Below are positions 8,114-17,746 of a stretch of 64,000 nucleotides of DNA, piece after piece; the first letter of the stretch is position 1, and the number at the start of each line of letters is the position of its first letter. The position numbers and the translations under genes were made by a program. The notes under the pieces were generated by a model that saw only the letters and a program-made list of their open reading frames with translations, was not told where the DNA came from and made no database searches. Location: assembly GCF_018200035.1 (NCBI RefSeq), contig NZ_CP073581.1, positions 1,484,501 through 1,548,500 on the forward strand, in the 5' to 3' direction. The DNA is from Sulfitobacter albidus. Its GTDB lineage: Bacteria; Pseudomonadota; Alphaproteobacteria; Rhodobacterales; Rhodobacteraceae.

Positions 8114-9007
8114 TCAGGCCGCCGATGCGCTGTAAATCTTGTCGATGTTCCCGACGAGGGCTGCGCCGAATTCTGCATCCGTCATCTTCACGTTCAGCCC
8201 TTCTGCCAGCGCCCTGCTAAAGCTCGCGATCATCTTGTGGTTCTGCGCAAGCAGCGCGCAGGCTTCATCCGTGGAATAGCCACCCGACAGCGCCACCACC
8301 CGAACAACCCGGGCGTGATCCGCCGCCGCATCGTAAAGCCCCGGCTTGCTCGGGATCGACAGCTTCAGGATCACGTCCTGACCGTCTTCCAGCGTATCGA
8401 GGTGTTTGAGGATCTCGGTGTTCAGCATTTCCTCTGCCTCGGCCTTGGTGTCGGAGTGAATGTTCACCTCTGGCTCGACAATCGGCACAAGCCCGGCGGC
8501 GATGACCTGACGCGCCACGTCGAACTGCTGTGCGACCACGGCGGCAATGCCGTCCGCATTGGCGCTATGAATAAGCGAGCGTTCCTTTGTGCCAAAGATC
8601 CCGGCGGCATTCGCCTTGGCCAGCAGCGCGCCAAGCTCGGGCATCGGGTTGAGCAGCTGCACCCCGTTTGCCTCTTCCGCCAGACCCTTGTCGATCTTGA
8701 GAAATGGCACCACACCCCGGTCTTCCCAAAGGACCTGCGCGGTGGGCTTGCCGCCGATCTCCCCGTCCATCGTCCGCTCGAACAGGATCGCACCCAGCAC
8801 CTTGTCAGAGGTAAAGGCGTCGGCGGTGATGATCCGGGTGCGCATTGCGTGCACGGCGGCGAACATCTCCGCGTCGCCGCTATAATCCGAAGGCTCGACG
8901 CCGTACTGGCTCAGCGCTTTGGGTGTGGATCCCCCGGATTGGTCAAGCGCTGCGATAAAACCGGTTTCAGTGGCGATACGGGCGCGTTGGGCGGCTTTTG
9001 TGGCCAT
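8114..9007 (-). CDS. Class I fructose-bisphosphate aldolase
   Basis: A 297-residue protein from ATG 9007, preceded by AAAGGA; the in-frame GTG at 9040 is less likely. The sequence TETGFIAALDQSGGSTPKAL, then VPFLKIDKGL and VPIVEPEVNI with LKLSIP, matches class I FBP aldolases, in which a Lys forms the Schiff base. It cleaves fructose-1,6-bisphosphate to triose phosphates or runs the reverse reaction. It ends just before the double hairpin. Confidence 0.92.
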   Translation of the reverse strand: MATKAAQRARIATETGFIAALDQSGGSTPKALSQYGVEPSDYSGDAEMFAAVHAMRTRIITADAFTSDKVLGAILFERTMDGEIGGKPTAQVLWEDRGVVPFLKIDKGLAEEANGVQLLNPMPELGALLAKANAAGIFGTKERSLIHSANADGIAAVVAQQFDVARQVIAAGLVPIVEPEVNIHSDTKAEAEEMLNTEILKHLDTLEDGQDVILKLSIPSKPGLYDAAADHARVVRVVALSGGYSTDEACALLAQNHKMIASFSRALAEGLNVKMTDAEFGAALVGNIDKIYSASAA

Positions 9008-9088
9008 CGGGGAAGATCCTTTGTCGGGGCATACTGTCACAGTCTCCTTAGCCCAACGCGCGGACGCGCACCAGATGCGGGGGCGGTG

Positions 9089-10449
9089 TTATCGCTCACG
9101 CGCGGTCAGTTTCAATCGAATGCCGTTTTTTGCGCGCACGGTCAGATGCGCGACAGGCACAGGCGCCGGCCCCTCGGTGCGCGTCACACGATAATCACGC
9201 AGGATGCGCGACAGCAGCAACGGCCCCTCGATCATGGCAAAACCCGCGCCCGGACAGACCCGCGCGCCGACGCTGAAGGGGATGTACGCCTCGCGCTGGC
9301 ACTTGCGCCCGTTGTCGGTGTGCCAGCGTGCGGGATCAAAGATGTCGGGCGCGTCCCACAGCCGTTCGTGGCGGTGCAGGTGCCAGGGGCTGATCACCAG
9401 TTGCGAGCGTTTGCGAATGGTCCGGTCGCGAAACAGCTCCGGGCAGGCGTTTTCGCGCACCATCATCGGCACGGGGGATAAAGGCGCAGGGTCTCGCGAA
9501 ACACGTCGCGGCTGAGCGGCAGTTGGCGCATGACGGCAAAATCGCAGGTATCCAGCGCCCGTGCCTCCTCGGCCAGCCTGTCCTGCCAGTCGGGATACAG
9601 CGCCATGAGATAGAGCGCCCAGGCGAGGGTCGAGGCGCTTGTCTCATGGCCCGCCAGAAAGAAGATCGCGACCTGATCGACCATCTCTTCGGTGGAAAAC
9701 GTCTCACCGGTTTCGGGATCAGGCGTTGTCATGATCTTGGTTGCCAGATCGGCGGGCGCTGTGCCGTCCGCGATCTGTGCCGCACGCATGCGGGTCAGTT
9801 CGGTGATCAGGCGCCGGATGCGCGCGGCATTGGCGCGGGTGGCGCGGCGGTGCGGGCGCGGCATCCAGCGCGGCAGCGGCAAAAGCGCTGCCAGGTTCAG
9901 GATCGGCTGGCTGCGCTGATAGTCGCGAAAGGCCTGAAACGTCTCGCGCGCAAGCCGGTCCTCAATGGGCAGCGAGAACAGCGTGCGAAAGATCACGTCG
10001 GCGGCAGCATGGCTCGCTTCCTCCTCGATCTCGACCGTTTCTCCGACGCGGGCGGCGAGCCGGGCTGCGGCAGCCTCGCCCGCGTCCCACATGGCGGCAA
10101 AGGTTTCACGCAGCCGACCGCCCTCAAACGCCGGATCGATGATGCGCCGTTGACGCTCCCACGTGGCACCGTTCGTGACGAATACCGAATTGCCCAAGAG
10201 CGGCCGCAGCCCCTCGCCCACGCGGTCGGATTTCGGGAAATCCTGCGGCCGGTCCTTGAGCACCGTACGCACCAGTTCTGGTTGGTTCAGCAGGTAGCTG
10301 CGAAAGAACGGCGTGCGAAACTCGGCCATCCATGCGCGGTAAAGGCGCGCGGGCTGGGCCGACAGGATATCCGCGCGAAACAGCCGCGCGTAGCGCCAAA
10401 GCGACACCTTGTCAGGACGGCTGGGCGGCTTGGGCGGCAGCACGTTCAT
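9089..10449 (-). CDS. Cytochrome P450, frameshifted as read
   Basis: ATG 10449 starts MNVLPPKPPSRPDKVSLWRY. The I-helix AIFFLAGHETSASTLAWALY and K-helix FRETLRLYPP are in the first frame; the haem-binding loop FSVGARVCPGAGFAMIE is in another. At CCCCC (9473-9477 on the + strand) one extra C turns YPPCR-stop into YPPVPMMVREN and restores 453 residues. Substrate is unknown. The start overlaps the stop of the upstream hydrolase (ATGA), suggesting an operon. All catalytic motifs are intact, so the gene is probably functional and the shift an error. Confidence 0.85.
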
Positions 10450-11672
10450 GGCGCGGTTGAGGTGTAGCGGTTGACGGGCCGGGTCAGGCGCGATTTCGAC
10501 GGGCCGCGCCCGGCAAAGCGGTCGGCCAACGTCAGCGGCCCGGCGGTGATGCGAAAATAATCGTAGTCTCCGGGGCGGTCGAAGGCACATAGGTACTGGA
10601 AATGAAGGCGGAAAAAGCGCCAGCGCAGCTCTTTCCAGCGCGCGGGGCTGAGCGTTTGGGTGAACGCCGCCGAAATCACCAGCGGCCAGCGTTGCCCTTC
10701 GGGCGCCACGCCCGTGACCGCCACCGGATCGCACAGCGCAAAGGCACAGCCGTCGCCGGGTGCCGTCACGTCGAGCCAGAAGAGCGCTTCGCTCACACTC
10801 AGATACGCAAGATCGGCACGCAGACGGTGGGCATCGGGCAAGAACGATACCATGGGCACAACCTGCCCGAGGCTCAGAAACCCCAGCGCCGGGCCTTCCT
10901 CGCGCACCCGGTCCGCGCGGATCAGATCGGCGAGCACCGATACCCCCAGATGCGCGCCCGACGAATGGCCCACAACCAGCACTTCATCCACGTCCTCTGT
11001 CAGCGCGTGGGCAATGGTATCGGTAAACTCGGCGATGCGGGCCTCAAGCTCCGGCGGATTGGCGCCACGGGTGGCGGCCCCGTAGGCGTAATCATGCATA
11101 AGGTAATGGGCAAAAAACTTGCCATCGCGCGCCTTGAACCAGCGCAGGACCGCAATCGCGATCCCGAAACCGACAGCGATCAATGCGACCTTTGCCCAGG
11201 TGTTTGACAACCCCGCCGCCCCCGCCAGCGCGGCGGGCACCGACCCGAGGGCGATCGCGATCAGCAGTTGCACCAGCAGCATCCCCACGGGATAAAGCGC
11301 GGCAATCACCGGCCCCTTGCGCAGGCGCATCAGCCGGAAGAGTGCGCCGGTCGAGATATAGACCCAGGCCGTGCGCAAAAGTGCCGCGTAGGTCGCGGGG
11401 ATCGAGGTGTTCATCGAGGCGCGCACGATGTCCGACCACACAAGGACATCCACATTTGCATCCACATGAACATCGTCTATCAACCCGTTGACCAACCACC
11501 CATAACGCTCGCCTCCCTGACGTTGCGTCAAGTTTAATCCATAGCCGGAAATCCGAGCCTGCGCGGCCCCTTCGCTGCGGTAAAGCTCGCGGTAGCGGCG
11601 CGGATGGATGGGGTCATAGCCGGGGATGTAGAACACACGCCTGCGGCGAACGGTCGTGGATCGGCGGGACAT
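10446..11672 (-). CDS. Membrane-anchored alpha/beta hydrolase-like protein
   Basis: A 408-residue protein. RRRVFYIPGYDPIHPRRYRELY opens the domain, two hydrophobic segments lie near residues 118-175, and EVLVVGHSSGAHLGVSVLADLI gives a nucleophile elbow (GHSSG) near residue 240. The family is probably a lipase- or esterase-like hydrolase with a cytoplasmic catalytic domain, but the substrate is unknown. It is directly upstream of, and overlaps, the P450 gene, so the two may act on the same lipophilic compound; that is inference. Confidence 0.7.
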   Translation of the reverse strand: MSRRSTTVRRRRVFYIPGYDPIHPRRYRELYRSEGAAQARISGYGLNLTQRQGGERYGWLVNGLIDDVHVDANVDVLVWSDIVRASMNTSIPATYAALLRTAWVYISTGALFRLMRLRKGPVIAALYPVGMLLVQLLIAIALGSVPAALAGAAGLSNTWAKVALIAVGFGIAIAVLRWFKARDGKFFAHYLMHDYAYGAATRGANPPELEARIAEFTDTIAHALTEDVDEVLVVGHSSGAHLGVSVLADLIRADRVREEGPALGFLSLGQVVPMVSFLPDAHRLRADLAYLSVSEALFWLDVTAPGDGCAFALCDPVAVTGVAPEGQRWPLVISAAFTQTLSPARWKELRWRFFRLHFQYLCAFDRPGDYDYFRITAGPLTLADRFAGRGPSKSRLTRPVNRYTSTAP

Positions 11673-11739
11673 GACGGCGCGGCCTCTTGCGGGGTTTGGC
11701 TGAGCCTAGCGCGGATTTTCGGCCAAAGTAAGGCCGCGA

Positions 11740-12492
11740 TCAGCCAAGCGATCCCAGCGCCGGAAATGTCTCCAGCAGCCAGAAGCTGAAGGTGGTGAAA
11801 GCCCCCGTCAGCATCGCCACACCCACGATGATCAGCAGACCGCCCATCACCCGCTCGATCGTTTTCATGTGGCGTTTGAGGCGGTTCATCACGCCCATGG
11901 CGCGGGTCATGAACATCGCGGCCAGCAGAAACGGGATGCCCAGCCCCAGCGCGTAGATGCCCAGCAGGAAGGTCCCGCGCGTGACCGATGCTTCGGAGGC
12001 GGCGAGCGACAGGATCGCGCCCAGCTGCGGGCCGATGCAGGGCGTCCAGCCAAAGGCAAAGGCAAGGCCCAGCACATAGGCGCCAAAGCTTGAGCCGCCC
12101 TTGTCGCCTGCATCCAGCCGCGCCTCTTGATCCAGAAACGGGATACGCAGGATGCCGAGGAAGTGGATGCCGAAGATAATCACCACGACGCCCGAGATCT
12201 GGGCAAAGAGGATCTGGTTTTGCAGGAAAAACGCCCCGAAGGCCGAGGCGGTGAAGCCCAAGATCAGGAAAACCGTGCTGAGCCCCAGCACAAAGAACAG
12301 CGCGGCGATGGTCGCGCGTTTGCGGGCCTGTTGCTCGGACGACATATCGTTGAGGCTCACCCCGCTCATATACGCAAGATAGGGCGGCACGATGGGCAGC
12401 ACGCAGGGCGACAGGAAGCTGATGATGCCTGCCACGAGGGCCACGGCGATGGCGGGCAGCAGGCTCGCGTCGATGAGTTCAATTCCAAACAT
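11740..12492 (-). CDS. ccdA: Cytochrome c biogenesis protein CcdA
   Basis: A 250-residue, six-segment membrane protein. The two redox cysteines are in SFLSPCVLPIVPPYLAYMSG (near residue 30) and FGWTPCIGPQLGAIL (near residue 140), as in CcdA/DsbD-type thiol-disulfide carriers. It passes electrons from cytoplasmic thioredoxin to periplasmic thiols used in cytochrome c maturation. It is divergent from the tusA-like gene, with 93 bp between them. Confidence 0.92.
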   Translation of the reverse strand: MFGIELIDASLLPAIAVALVAGIISFLSPCVLPIVPPYLAYMSGVSLNDMSSEQQARKRATIAALFFVLGLSTVFLILGFTASAFGAFFLQNQILFAQISGVVVIIFGIHFLGILRIPFLDQEARLDAGDKGGSSFGAYVLGLAFAFGWTPCIGPQLGAILSLAASEASVTRGTFLLGIYALGLGIPFLLAAMFMTRAMGVMNRLKRHMKTIERVMGGLLIIVGVAMLTGAFTTFSFWLLETFPALGSLG

Positions 12493-12585
12493 GAGCTACA
12501 GCTAACCCCTCGGACGCCCGCCGTCACGTGCCCTATTGTCACAAGGTTGTGGACAGGCTGTAACAACTGGCCTAGCTGTCCGACC

Positions 12586-12810
12586 ATGACACATGATCTG
12601 GATGCCACCGGGCTGCTGTGCCCCCTGCCCGTTCTCAAGGCCCGCAAGCGGCTGCAAGCGCTGGAGGTGGGCGCGCGCTTGCGGATGCGCGCCGATGATC
12701 CGGCGGCGGTGATCGACGTGCCGCATTTCTGCGCCGAAAGCGGGCATGCGCTGATCGAAAGCACGCAGGAGCCAGACGGCGTGCAAATCTACCTGATCGA
12801 GAAACGCTGA
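12586..12810 (+). CDS. TusA-family sulfur carrier protein
   Basis: A 74-residue protein, MTHDLDATGLLCPLPVLKARKRL, with the invariant CPxPxxxxxK motif whose cysteine carries persulfide sulfur. The length and the alternating beta-alpha pattern are those of a single TusA domain. It may supply sulfur for tRNA thiolation or related trafficking; which partner it serves cannot be decided. It is divergent from ccdA and convergent with rne across a strong hairpin. Confidence 0.88.
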   Translation: MTHDLDATGLLCPLPVLKARKRLQALEVGARLRMRADDPAAVIDVPHFCAESGHALIESTQEPDGVQIYLIEKR

Positions 12811-12845
12811 CGAAAAAGGGCAGACCCTGCGGCCTGCCCTTTTCG
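12811..12845. terminator. Bidirectional rho-independent terminator
   Basis: CGAAAAAGGGCAG (12811-12823) pairs with CTGCCCTTTTCG (12834-12845) around ACCCTGCGGC, with one unpaired A. The A/T-rich flanks give a T-run on both strands. It separates the convergent tusA-like gene and rne. Confidence 0.85.
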
Positions 12846-12864
12846 GTGTTGCGTGTGCTTCGCC

Positions 12865-15494
12865 CTAGCGGCCCAGAGACCACCACCCCTTGCGCGCCGG
12901 TTTCTTCTTGGCGGGCGGTTCTTCCGCGACTGGCTCCGGGGTCGGCTCCGGCGTAGGCTCTGCCGCGACTTCGGGGGCCGCATCGGCCACCGGTTCGGCG
13001 ATGGGTTCGGGCGTCGGCTCGGGTACCGCCTCCGCGACAGGCTCGGGCGCGGCCTCAGGTGTCGGCTCGGGCGCAGGCTCCGAGGCTTCCGCTTCGGCCG
13101 CTTTCGCCGCCTCCGCCTCGGCAAGCGCTTTTTTCGACGGTGCCCGCTTACGGGTGCGTTTGGGCTTTTCCTCCGGGGTGGGCTCGGCCGCTTCCGGCGA
13201 GGTGTCAGGCGACGCCGCTTCCTCTACCGGCGCGTCGGTCTCCTCAGTCTTTTTGCGGCTGCGCGACCGGCTGCGGCGCTTTGGCTTTTCCTCGGCATCG
13301 GCGTCTGCGACCGGAGCCTCGGGCGTCGCTTCCTCGGCAGGGGCTTCGCTTTTGGCGTCACTGGGCGCCTCCGCTGCATCCGTGTTGTCGTCGTCGCCGT
13401 CGTTCTGACGATCCTCGCCATCGCGATTTTTGCCCCCGCGGCTGCGACGCCGCCGCCGGCGCTTGCGCTTGGGCTTGTCCTCGCCGTCGTCGTCGGCCTG
13501 GGGCTGCTGCTGTTGCGCCTCCTGGCTTTCAGCGGCGGCCTCCTGTGCCTCGGCTGCTGCGGCGTCCGCCTCGTCGATCTGATCCATCAGCGAGGTATCG
13601 ACCGAGACCACGGCAGCGGTCTGCGCCACAACGCGCGTCGCCGTCTTGAACTTCTCCATCGAGAAGTCGGGGCTGACCAGATGCGGCTCCCCTCGATGCG
13701 CACGGACATGCCGTAGCGCGCCTCGATATGGGCGATATGCTCGCGCTTTTGGTTCATCAGGAAATTCGCGATGCCCACGGGCGCCTTGATCAGCACCTCG
13801 CGGGTGCGGCGACGGGTGCCTTCCTCCTCAATAGCGCGCAGGATGGCCAATGCGAGGTTATCGTCAGAGCGGATAAGCCCCGTGCCGTGGCACGCCCCGC
13901 ACGGCTGCGTCGTCGCCTCGATCATGCCGGGGCGCAGGCGCTGGCGCGACATCTCCATCAGGCCAAAGCCCGAGATGCGGCCGACCTGAATGCGCGCGCG
14001 GTCGGTCTTGAGCTTGTCCTTCATGCGCTTTTCGACGGCGGCGTTATTCTTGCGCTCGTCCATGTCGATGAAATCGATGACGATCAGCCCCGCAAGGTCA
14101 CGCAGGCGCAGCTGGCGCGCCACCTCTTCGGCGGCCTCGAGGTTGGTCTTGACCGCCGTCTGCTCGATCGAGCCTTCCTTGGTCGCCCGGCCCGAGTTCA
14201 CATCGACGGCGACAAGCGCCTCGGTCACGCCGATCACGATATAGCCGCCCGAGGGCAGCTGCACCGTGGGATTGAACATGCCTGACAGGTAGGATTCCAC
14301 CTGATAGCGCGCGAACAGCGGCAACTGATCCTCGTAGCGTTTCACGTTCTTGGCATGGGACGGCATGATCATCTTCATGAAGTCCTTGGCGATGCGGTAG
14401 CCGCGCTCGCCCTCGACAAACACCTCGTCGATCTCGCGGTTATAAAGATCGCGGATCGAGCGTTTGATCAGATCGCCCTCTTCGTAGATCTTCGCGGGGG
14501 CGATGGATTTCAGCGTAAGCGAGCGGATCTGCTCCCACAGGCGTTGTAGATATTCAAAGTCACGCTTGATCTCGGCCTTGGTCCGTTTGGAGCCTGCCGT
14601 GCGCACGATCAGGCCCGCGCCCTGCGGCACCTCGATCTCCTGCGCGATTTCCTTGAGCTTCTTGCGGTCGGCGGCGTTGGTGATCTTGCGGCTGATCCCG
14701 CCACCGCGTGCGGTATTGGGCATCAAGACGCAGTAACGGCCCGCGAGGCTGAGGTAGGTGGTCAGCGCCGCGCCCTTGTTGCCGCGCTCTTCCTTGACGA
14801 CCTGCACCAGAAGGATCTGACGGACCTTGATGACTTCCTGGATCTTGTAGCGCCGCGGACGCGGCTTGCGCACGGGGCGGATGTCCTCGGCGTCGTCCTC
14901 GTCGGCCACGGATTCGATGTTCTCATCCTTGGCCGAGGCGTCGGCGCCATTCTCGTCGCTGTCGTCCTCATCGTCGCCCGCAGGCGTGTCCACGGGGGCT
15001 TCCTTGACCCGCTCCATGGGTGAGGAGGCCTCGTCCTCCGGCACATCGACATCGTCGCTCAGATCGACGGTCTCCATACCCTCGATTTCGGTCGAGGTGG
15101 TGGCGTCATCGCTTGTGACGTCCTCGGCCTTTGCCTTGGGCTTGCGCGAGCGTGTGCGGCGCTTGGGTTTTTGCTCTTCCTCGTCCTGTGCCGCCTGTTG
15201 GGCAGCGTAGGCGCGTTCTTCCTCCAGCAGCGCCTCGCGGTCGGCCACGGGGATCTGGTAATAATCGGGATGAATTTCCGAGAACGCGAGGAAGCCGTGG
15301 CGGTTGCCGCCGTAATCCACGAACGCCGCCTGCAGCGACGGCTCGACCCGGGTTACCTTGGCAAGGTAGATGTTACCGGCAAGCTGGCGCCGGTTTTCGG
15401 ATTCAAAATCAAATTCCTCGACCTTGTTTCCGTCGACCACGACCACGCGGGTTTCTTCCGCGTGGGTGGCATCGATAAGCATTTTCTTTGGCAT
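12865..15494 (-). CDS. rne: Ribonuclease E, frameshifted as read
   Basis: ATG 15494 starts MPKKMLIDATHAEETRVVVV. The S1 region is split by a long acidic insert (about residues 100-210), common in alphaproteobacteria. The DNase-like catalytic part has VAVDVNSGRATKEGSIEQTA and IDFIDMDERKN, and the Zn-link is CGACHGTG. After ...MSVRIEG the frame is lost at CCCC (13689-13692, + strand); one more base gives IEGEPHLVSPDFSMEKF and joins the frame beginning at 13659, for 876 residues. The tail is a low-complexity Glu/Pro/Ala and Arg scaffold ending in KKKPARKGWWSLGR. It processes rRNA and initiates mRNA decay. Since it is normally essential, the shift is probably an error. Confidence 0.93.
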
Positions 15495-16051
15495 GATACT
15501 CTATTGCACAGCGGCGGACGGCCCGGAGGCCGGGCACGTCGCAAACTGTGTCTTGTCAGGGCGATTGGTGACAGCGCGACCGGGCGGCCCTGCGGGCCGG
15601 TCCTGTCGTGGCAAACTGTGTGCGCGCGCGTCATCGCGGTTCTTCTCCGACGCGACAGAGGCGCTGAGGCCGCCTGCCGCATCCGTTTATGACTGTGCCG
15701 CCCGTCGGGCGTGGCCCAGGGCATCCATCAGTGTCGGTCGTGCCGTTTCCGGCGCTATCGGTCTGCGGGCAATCACCGAAATTCGGGACCATCGCAGCGA
15801 ATCTGTCTGCCGGGCGCTGCGCCGTCAAAGACGTGCCAGACCCGGTCCTTCATACCTAAAGCCTTGTGCGGCAAAATGACAATGCCAATTTCACCGTCTG
15901 GTTGCGAAATCGTTGAATTTACGTCGCTCTTTACGTTTCACGCGGCCGCTCAAATCCGCTTGCGCTGTTGCGACAATCTGTCCGAACCGGTAAAGTATTC
16001 GTGAAAACAATGGGCCGGGATCCGGCCTATTACCACTATTTTGGAGACAAT
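15495..16051 (-). other. Long rne leader with a duplicated hairpin module
   Basis: No gene is visible in this 557-bp gap. Near rne, GCAAACTGTGT occurs at 15541-15551 and again at 15611-15621, each beside a GC-rich hairpin (GCCCGG-AGG-CCGGGC at 15521-15535; CGGCCC-TGC-GGGCCG at 15585-15599). The module therefore repeats with a 70-bp period in the transcribed 5' region of rne. RNase E genes are known to be autoregulated through a long structured leader, so this is a plausible feedback element. The rest, about 15700-16040, shows nothing clear. Confidence 0.5.
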
Positions 16052-16351
16052 ATGCGACCAATGATGCGCACCACCGCCCTGCTTTGTGCCGGGCTCATGG
16101 CTCTTGCCGCCTGTGATCCAGCCGAATTCGATCCCGATCCCGATGTGCGCCGCGACGCGCGGGCCAGCCGGACCTGTCAGGCCGCGGTCAAGGACCAGAC
16201 GGGCGACGGCACGGTACAGCTTAATACCACGCTGCCCATCGTCGAGATCAACCAATACATCATCGACGCGCCCGGCGTTCAGGAACAGTGGATGTGCCGC
16301 ACCGACGACGAGGGCAATGCCACCCAACTCTACAAGCTTGGCGTCGGCTAA
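16052..16351 (+). CDS. Small hypothetical lipoprotein
   Basis: A 99-residue protein from ATG 16052 with GGAG 6-9 nt upstream. The signal MRPMMRTTALLCAGLMALAAC ends in a lipobox (LAAC), so the mature protein should begin at Cys21 as a lipid-anchored protein. The mature part is acidic and has a second and third Cys (SRTCQAA, QWMCRTD) that could form a disulfide. No known family is recognised. A strong terminator follows. Confidence 0.72.
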   Translation: MRPMMRTTALLCAGLMALAACDPAEFDPDPDVRRDARASRTCQAAVKDQTGDGTVQLNTTLPIVEINQYIIDAPGVQEQWMCRTDDEGNATQLYKLGVG

Positions 16352-16367
16352 CCCCCGTTAATCCATG

Positions 16368-16402
16368 AAAAAGGGCGCCCCGGATCCGGGGCGCCCTTTT
16401 TT
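16368..16402. terminator. Bidirectional rho-independent terminator
   Basis: AAAAAGGGCGCCCCGG and CCGGGGCGCCCTTTTT form a perfect 16-bp stem around AT, with a run of T on each strand. It lies between the convergent lipoprotein gene and dctD. Confidence 0.92.
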
Positions 16403-16406
16403 GTGG

Positions 16407-17741
16407 CTAAAGGTAATCTGCGCGTTGCAGCTGATACTTTGCCATCTTCTCGTTGAGCGTGCGGCGCGGCAGGCACAGCTCGTCCATCACACTGGCGATG
16501 GAGCCTTTGTGGCGCCGCATGGTGTTGTCGATCAGCATCCGCTCGAACGCCTCGACGTATTCCTTCAGCGGCTTGCCCTCGGTCGTCATCACCGGCTGCA
16601 TCTCGTCGGGGTCGGACATCAGCAGAGACGCGATGGTGCCCGAGCCACGGCGCGATTGCAGCACCGCACGCTCGGCCACGTTGATCAACTGGCGCACGTT
16701 GCCGGGCCAAGGCGCCTGCAACAGCTGTGCTGCCTCCTGCGCGGTGACCTGTGGCGCGTCGCAGCCGTATTCATCGGCGAATTGCTCGCTTAGCCGGGTA
16801 AACAGGCTCAGGATATCCTCACCGCGCTGGCGCAGGGGCGGCACGGTGATGCGCAGCGCCGCAAGCCGGTAGAACAGATCCGAACGCAGCGCGTCCTCGG
16901 AGGTGCGGCCTGCCTCCTGCAGGTTGGAGATCGCGACGATCCGCGTCTCGGCGGGCGTCCCCTGTTCGTTGATGGCGGACAAAAGCTTGGCCTGCTGCAC
17001 CTCGCTCAGTGTCTCGATATCCTCCAGCACCAGCGTACCGCCGCGCGCCTCCTCGATGGCGGGCAGCTGCGCGTCCTCCGGCATCATCGGGCCGAACAGC
17101 CGCTTGTTGAGCGCGTCCTCCTCAAAGGCAGAGCAGCTGACGAGCACGAATTTCTTGCCCGCCCGGTTGCCCACGGCGTGCAGCGCGTGCGCAACAAGCG
17201 TCTTGCCGGTCCCGGTTTCGCCGTCAATCAGAACGTGGCCATCGGCCTGCCCCAGATCCAGGATGTCCTCGCGCAGACGCTCCATCACGGGCGATTGGCC
17301 GATGAGCTTTTTCATCAACTGGCCGCCGTCGGACAGCTCCCGGCGCAGTGCGCGGGTGTCCATCACCAAACGGCGACGCGCGGTGGCCTTCTTGGCAAGC
17401 TCGCTCATCCGGTCGGGGTTAAATGGTTTTTCGAGGAAGTCGAACGCGCCCACGCGCATCGCCTCAACCGCCATGGGGACATCGCCGTGACCGGTAATCA
17501 TGATGACCGGCAAGGCGCTGTCGTTGCCCATAAGTTTCTTCAGAAACTGCATCCCGTCCATGCCGGGCATCTTGATGTCCGAAATAACGATACCGGGATA
17601 ATCCGGCCCCAAGACCTTGAGCGCATCCTCGGCAGAGCCGAAAGTTTCGGTATCGTAGCCCGACAGGGCCAGCCATTGACTGATGGATTGCCGCATGTCC
17701 CGTTCGTCATCCACGATCGCGATCTTCATTGCCTGTGCCAT
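16407..17741 (-). CDS. dctD: DctD-like response regulator with degenerate sigma-54 contact loop
   Basis: A 444-residue protein: receiver domain (IVDDERDM, phospho-Asp in VISDIKMPGMDG, Lys in LEKPFNP), AAA+ domain (Walker A GETGTGKT; arginine finger region LRSDLFYRL), and a C-terminal Fis-type helix-turn-helix (LPRRTLNEKMAKYQL). The loop that should read GAFTGA is absent: after NKRLFGPM comes MPEDAQLPAIEEARGGTLVLEDIE. Walker B ends LED rather than the usual LDE. Such proteins may not work with sigma-54. It is co-transcribed with dctB. No C4-dicarboxylate transporter gene is adjacent, so the symbol rests on similarity and pairing with dctB. Confidence 0.82.
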   Translation of the reverse strand: MAQAMKIAIVDDERDMRQSISQWLALSGYDTETFGSAEDALKVLGPDYPGIVISDIKMPGMDGMQFLKKLMGNDSALPVIMITGHGDVPMAVEAMRVGAFDFLEKPFNPDRMSELAKKATARRRLVMDTRALRRELSDGGQLMKKLIGQSPVMERLREDILDLGQADGHVLIDGETGTGKTLVAHALHAVGNRAGKKFVLVSCSAFEEDALNKRLFGPMMPEDAQLPAIEEARGGTLVLEDIETLSEVQQAKLLSAINEQGTPAETRIVAISNLQEAGRTSEDALRSDLFYRLAALRITVPPLRQRGEDILSLFTRLSEQFADEYGCDAPQVTAQEAAQLLQAPWPGNVRQLINVAERAVLQSRRGSGTIASLLMSDPDEMQPVMTTEGKPLKEYVEAFERMLIDNTMRRHKGSIASVMDELCLPRRTLNEKMAKYQLQRADYL

Positions 17742-17746
17742 CCGCG

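Noticed and set aside
13000..13110. Apparent tandem repeats resembling a CRISPR or minisatellite
   Set aside because: These are degenerate codons for Glu-Pro/Ala-Glu-Pro runs in RNase E, with no constant repeat unit or spacers. No CRISPR array is seen anywhere in the window.
12853..13716. Long plus-strand open frame opposite the rne tail
   Set aside because: It mirrors the low-complexity Glu/Pro/Ala-coding tail of rne; its Arg/Gly-rich translation has no start context or family resemblance.
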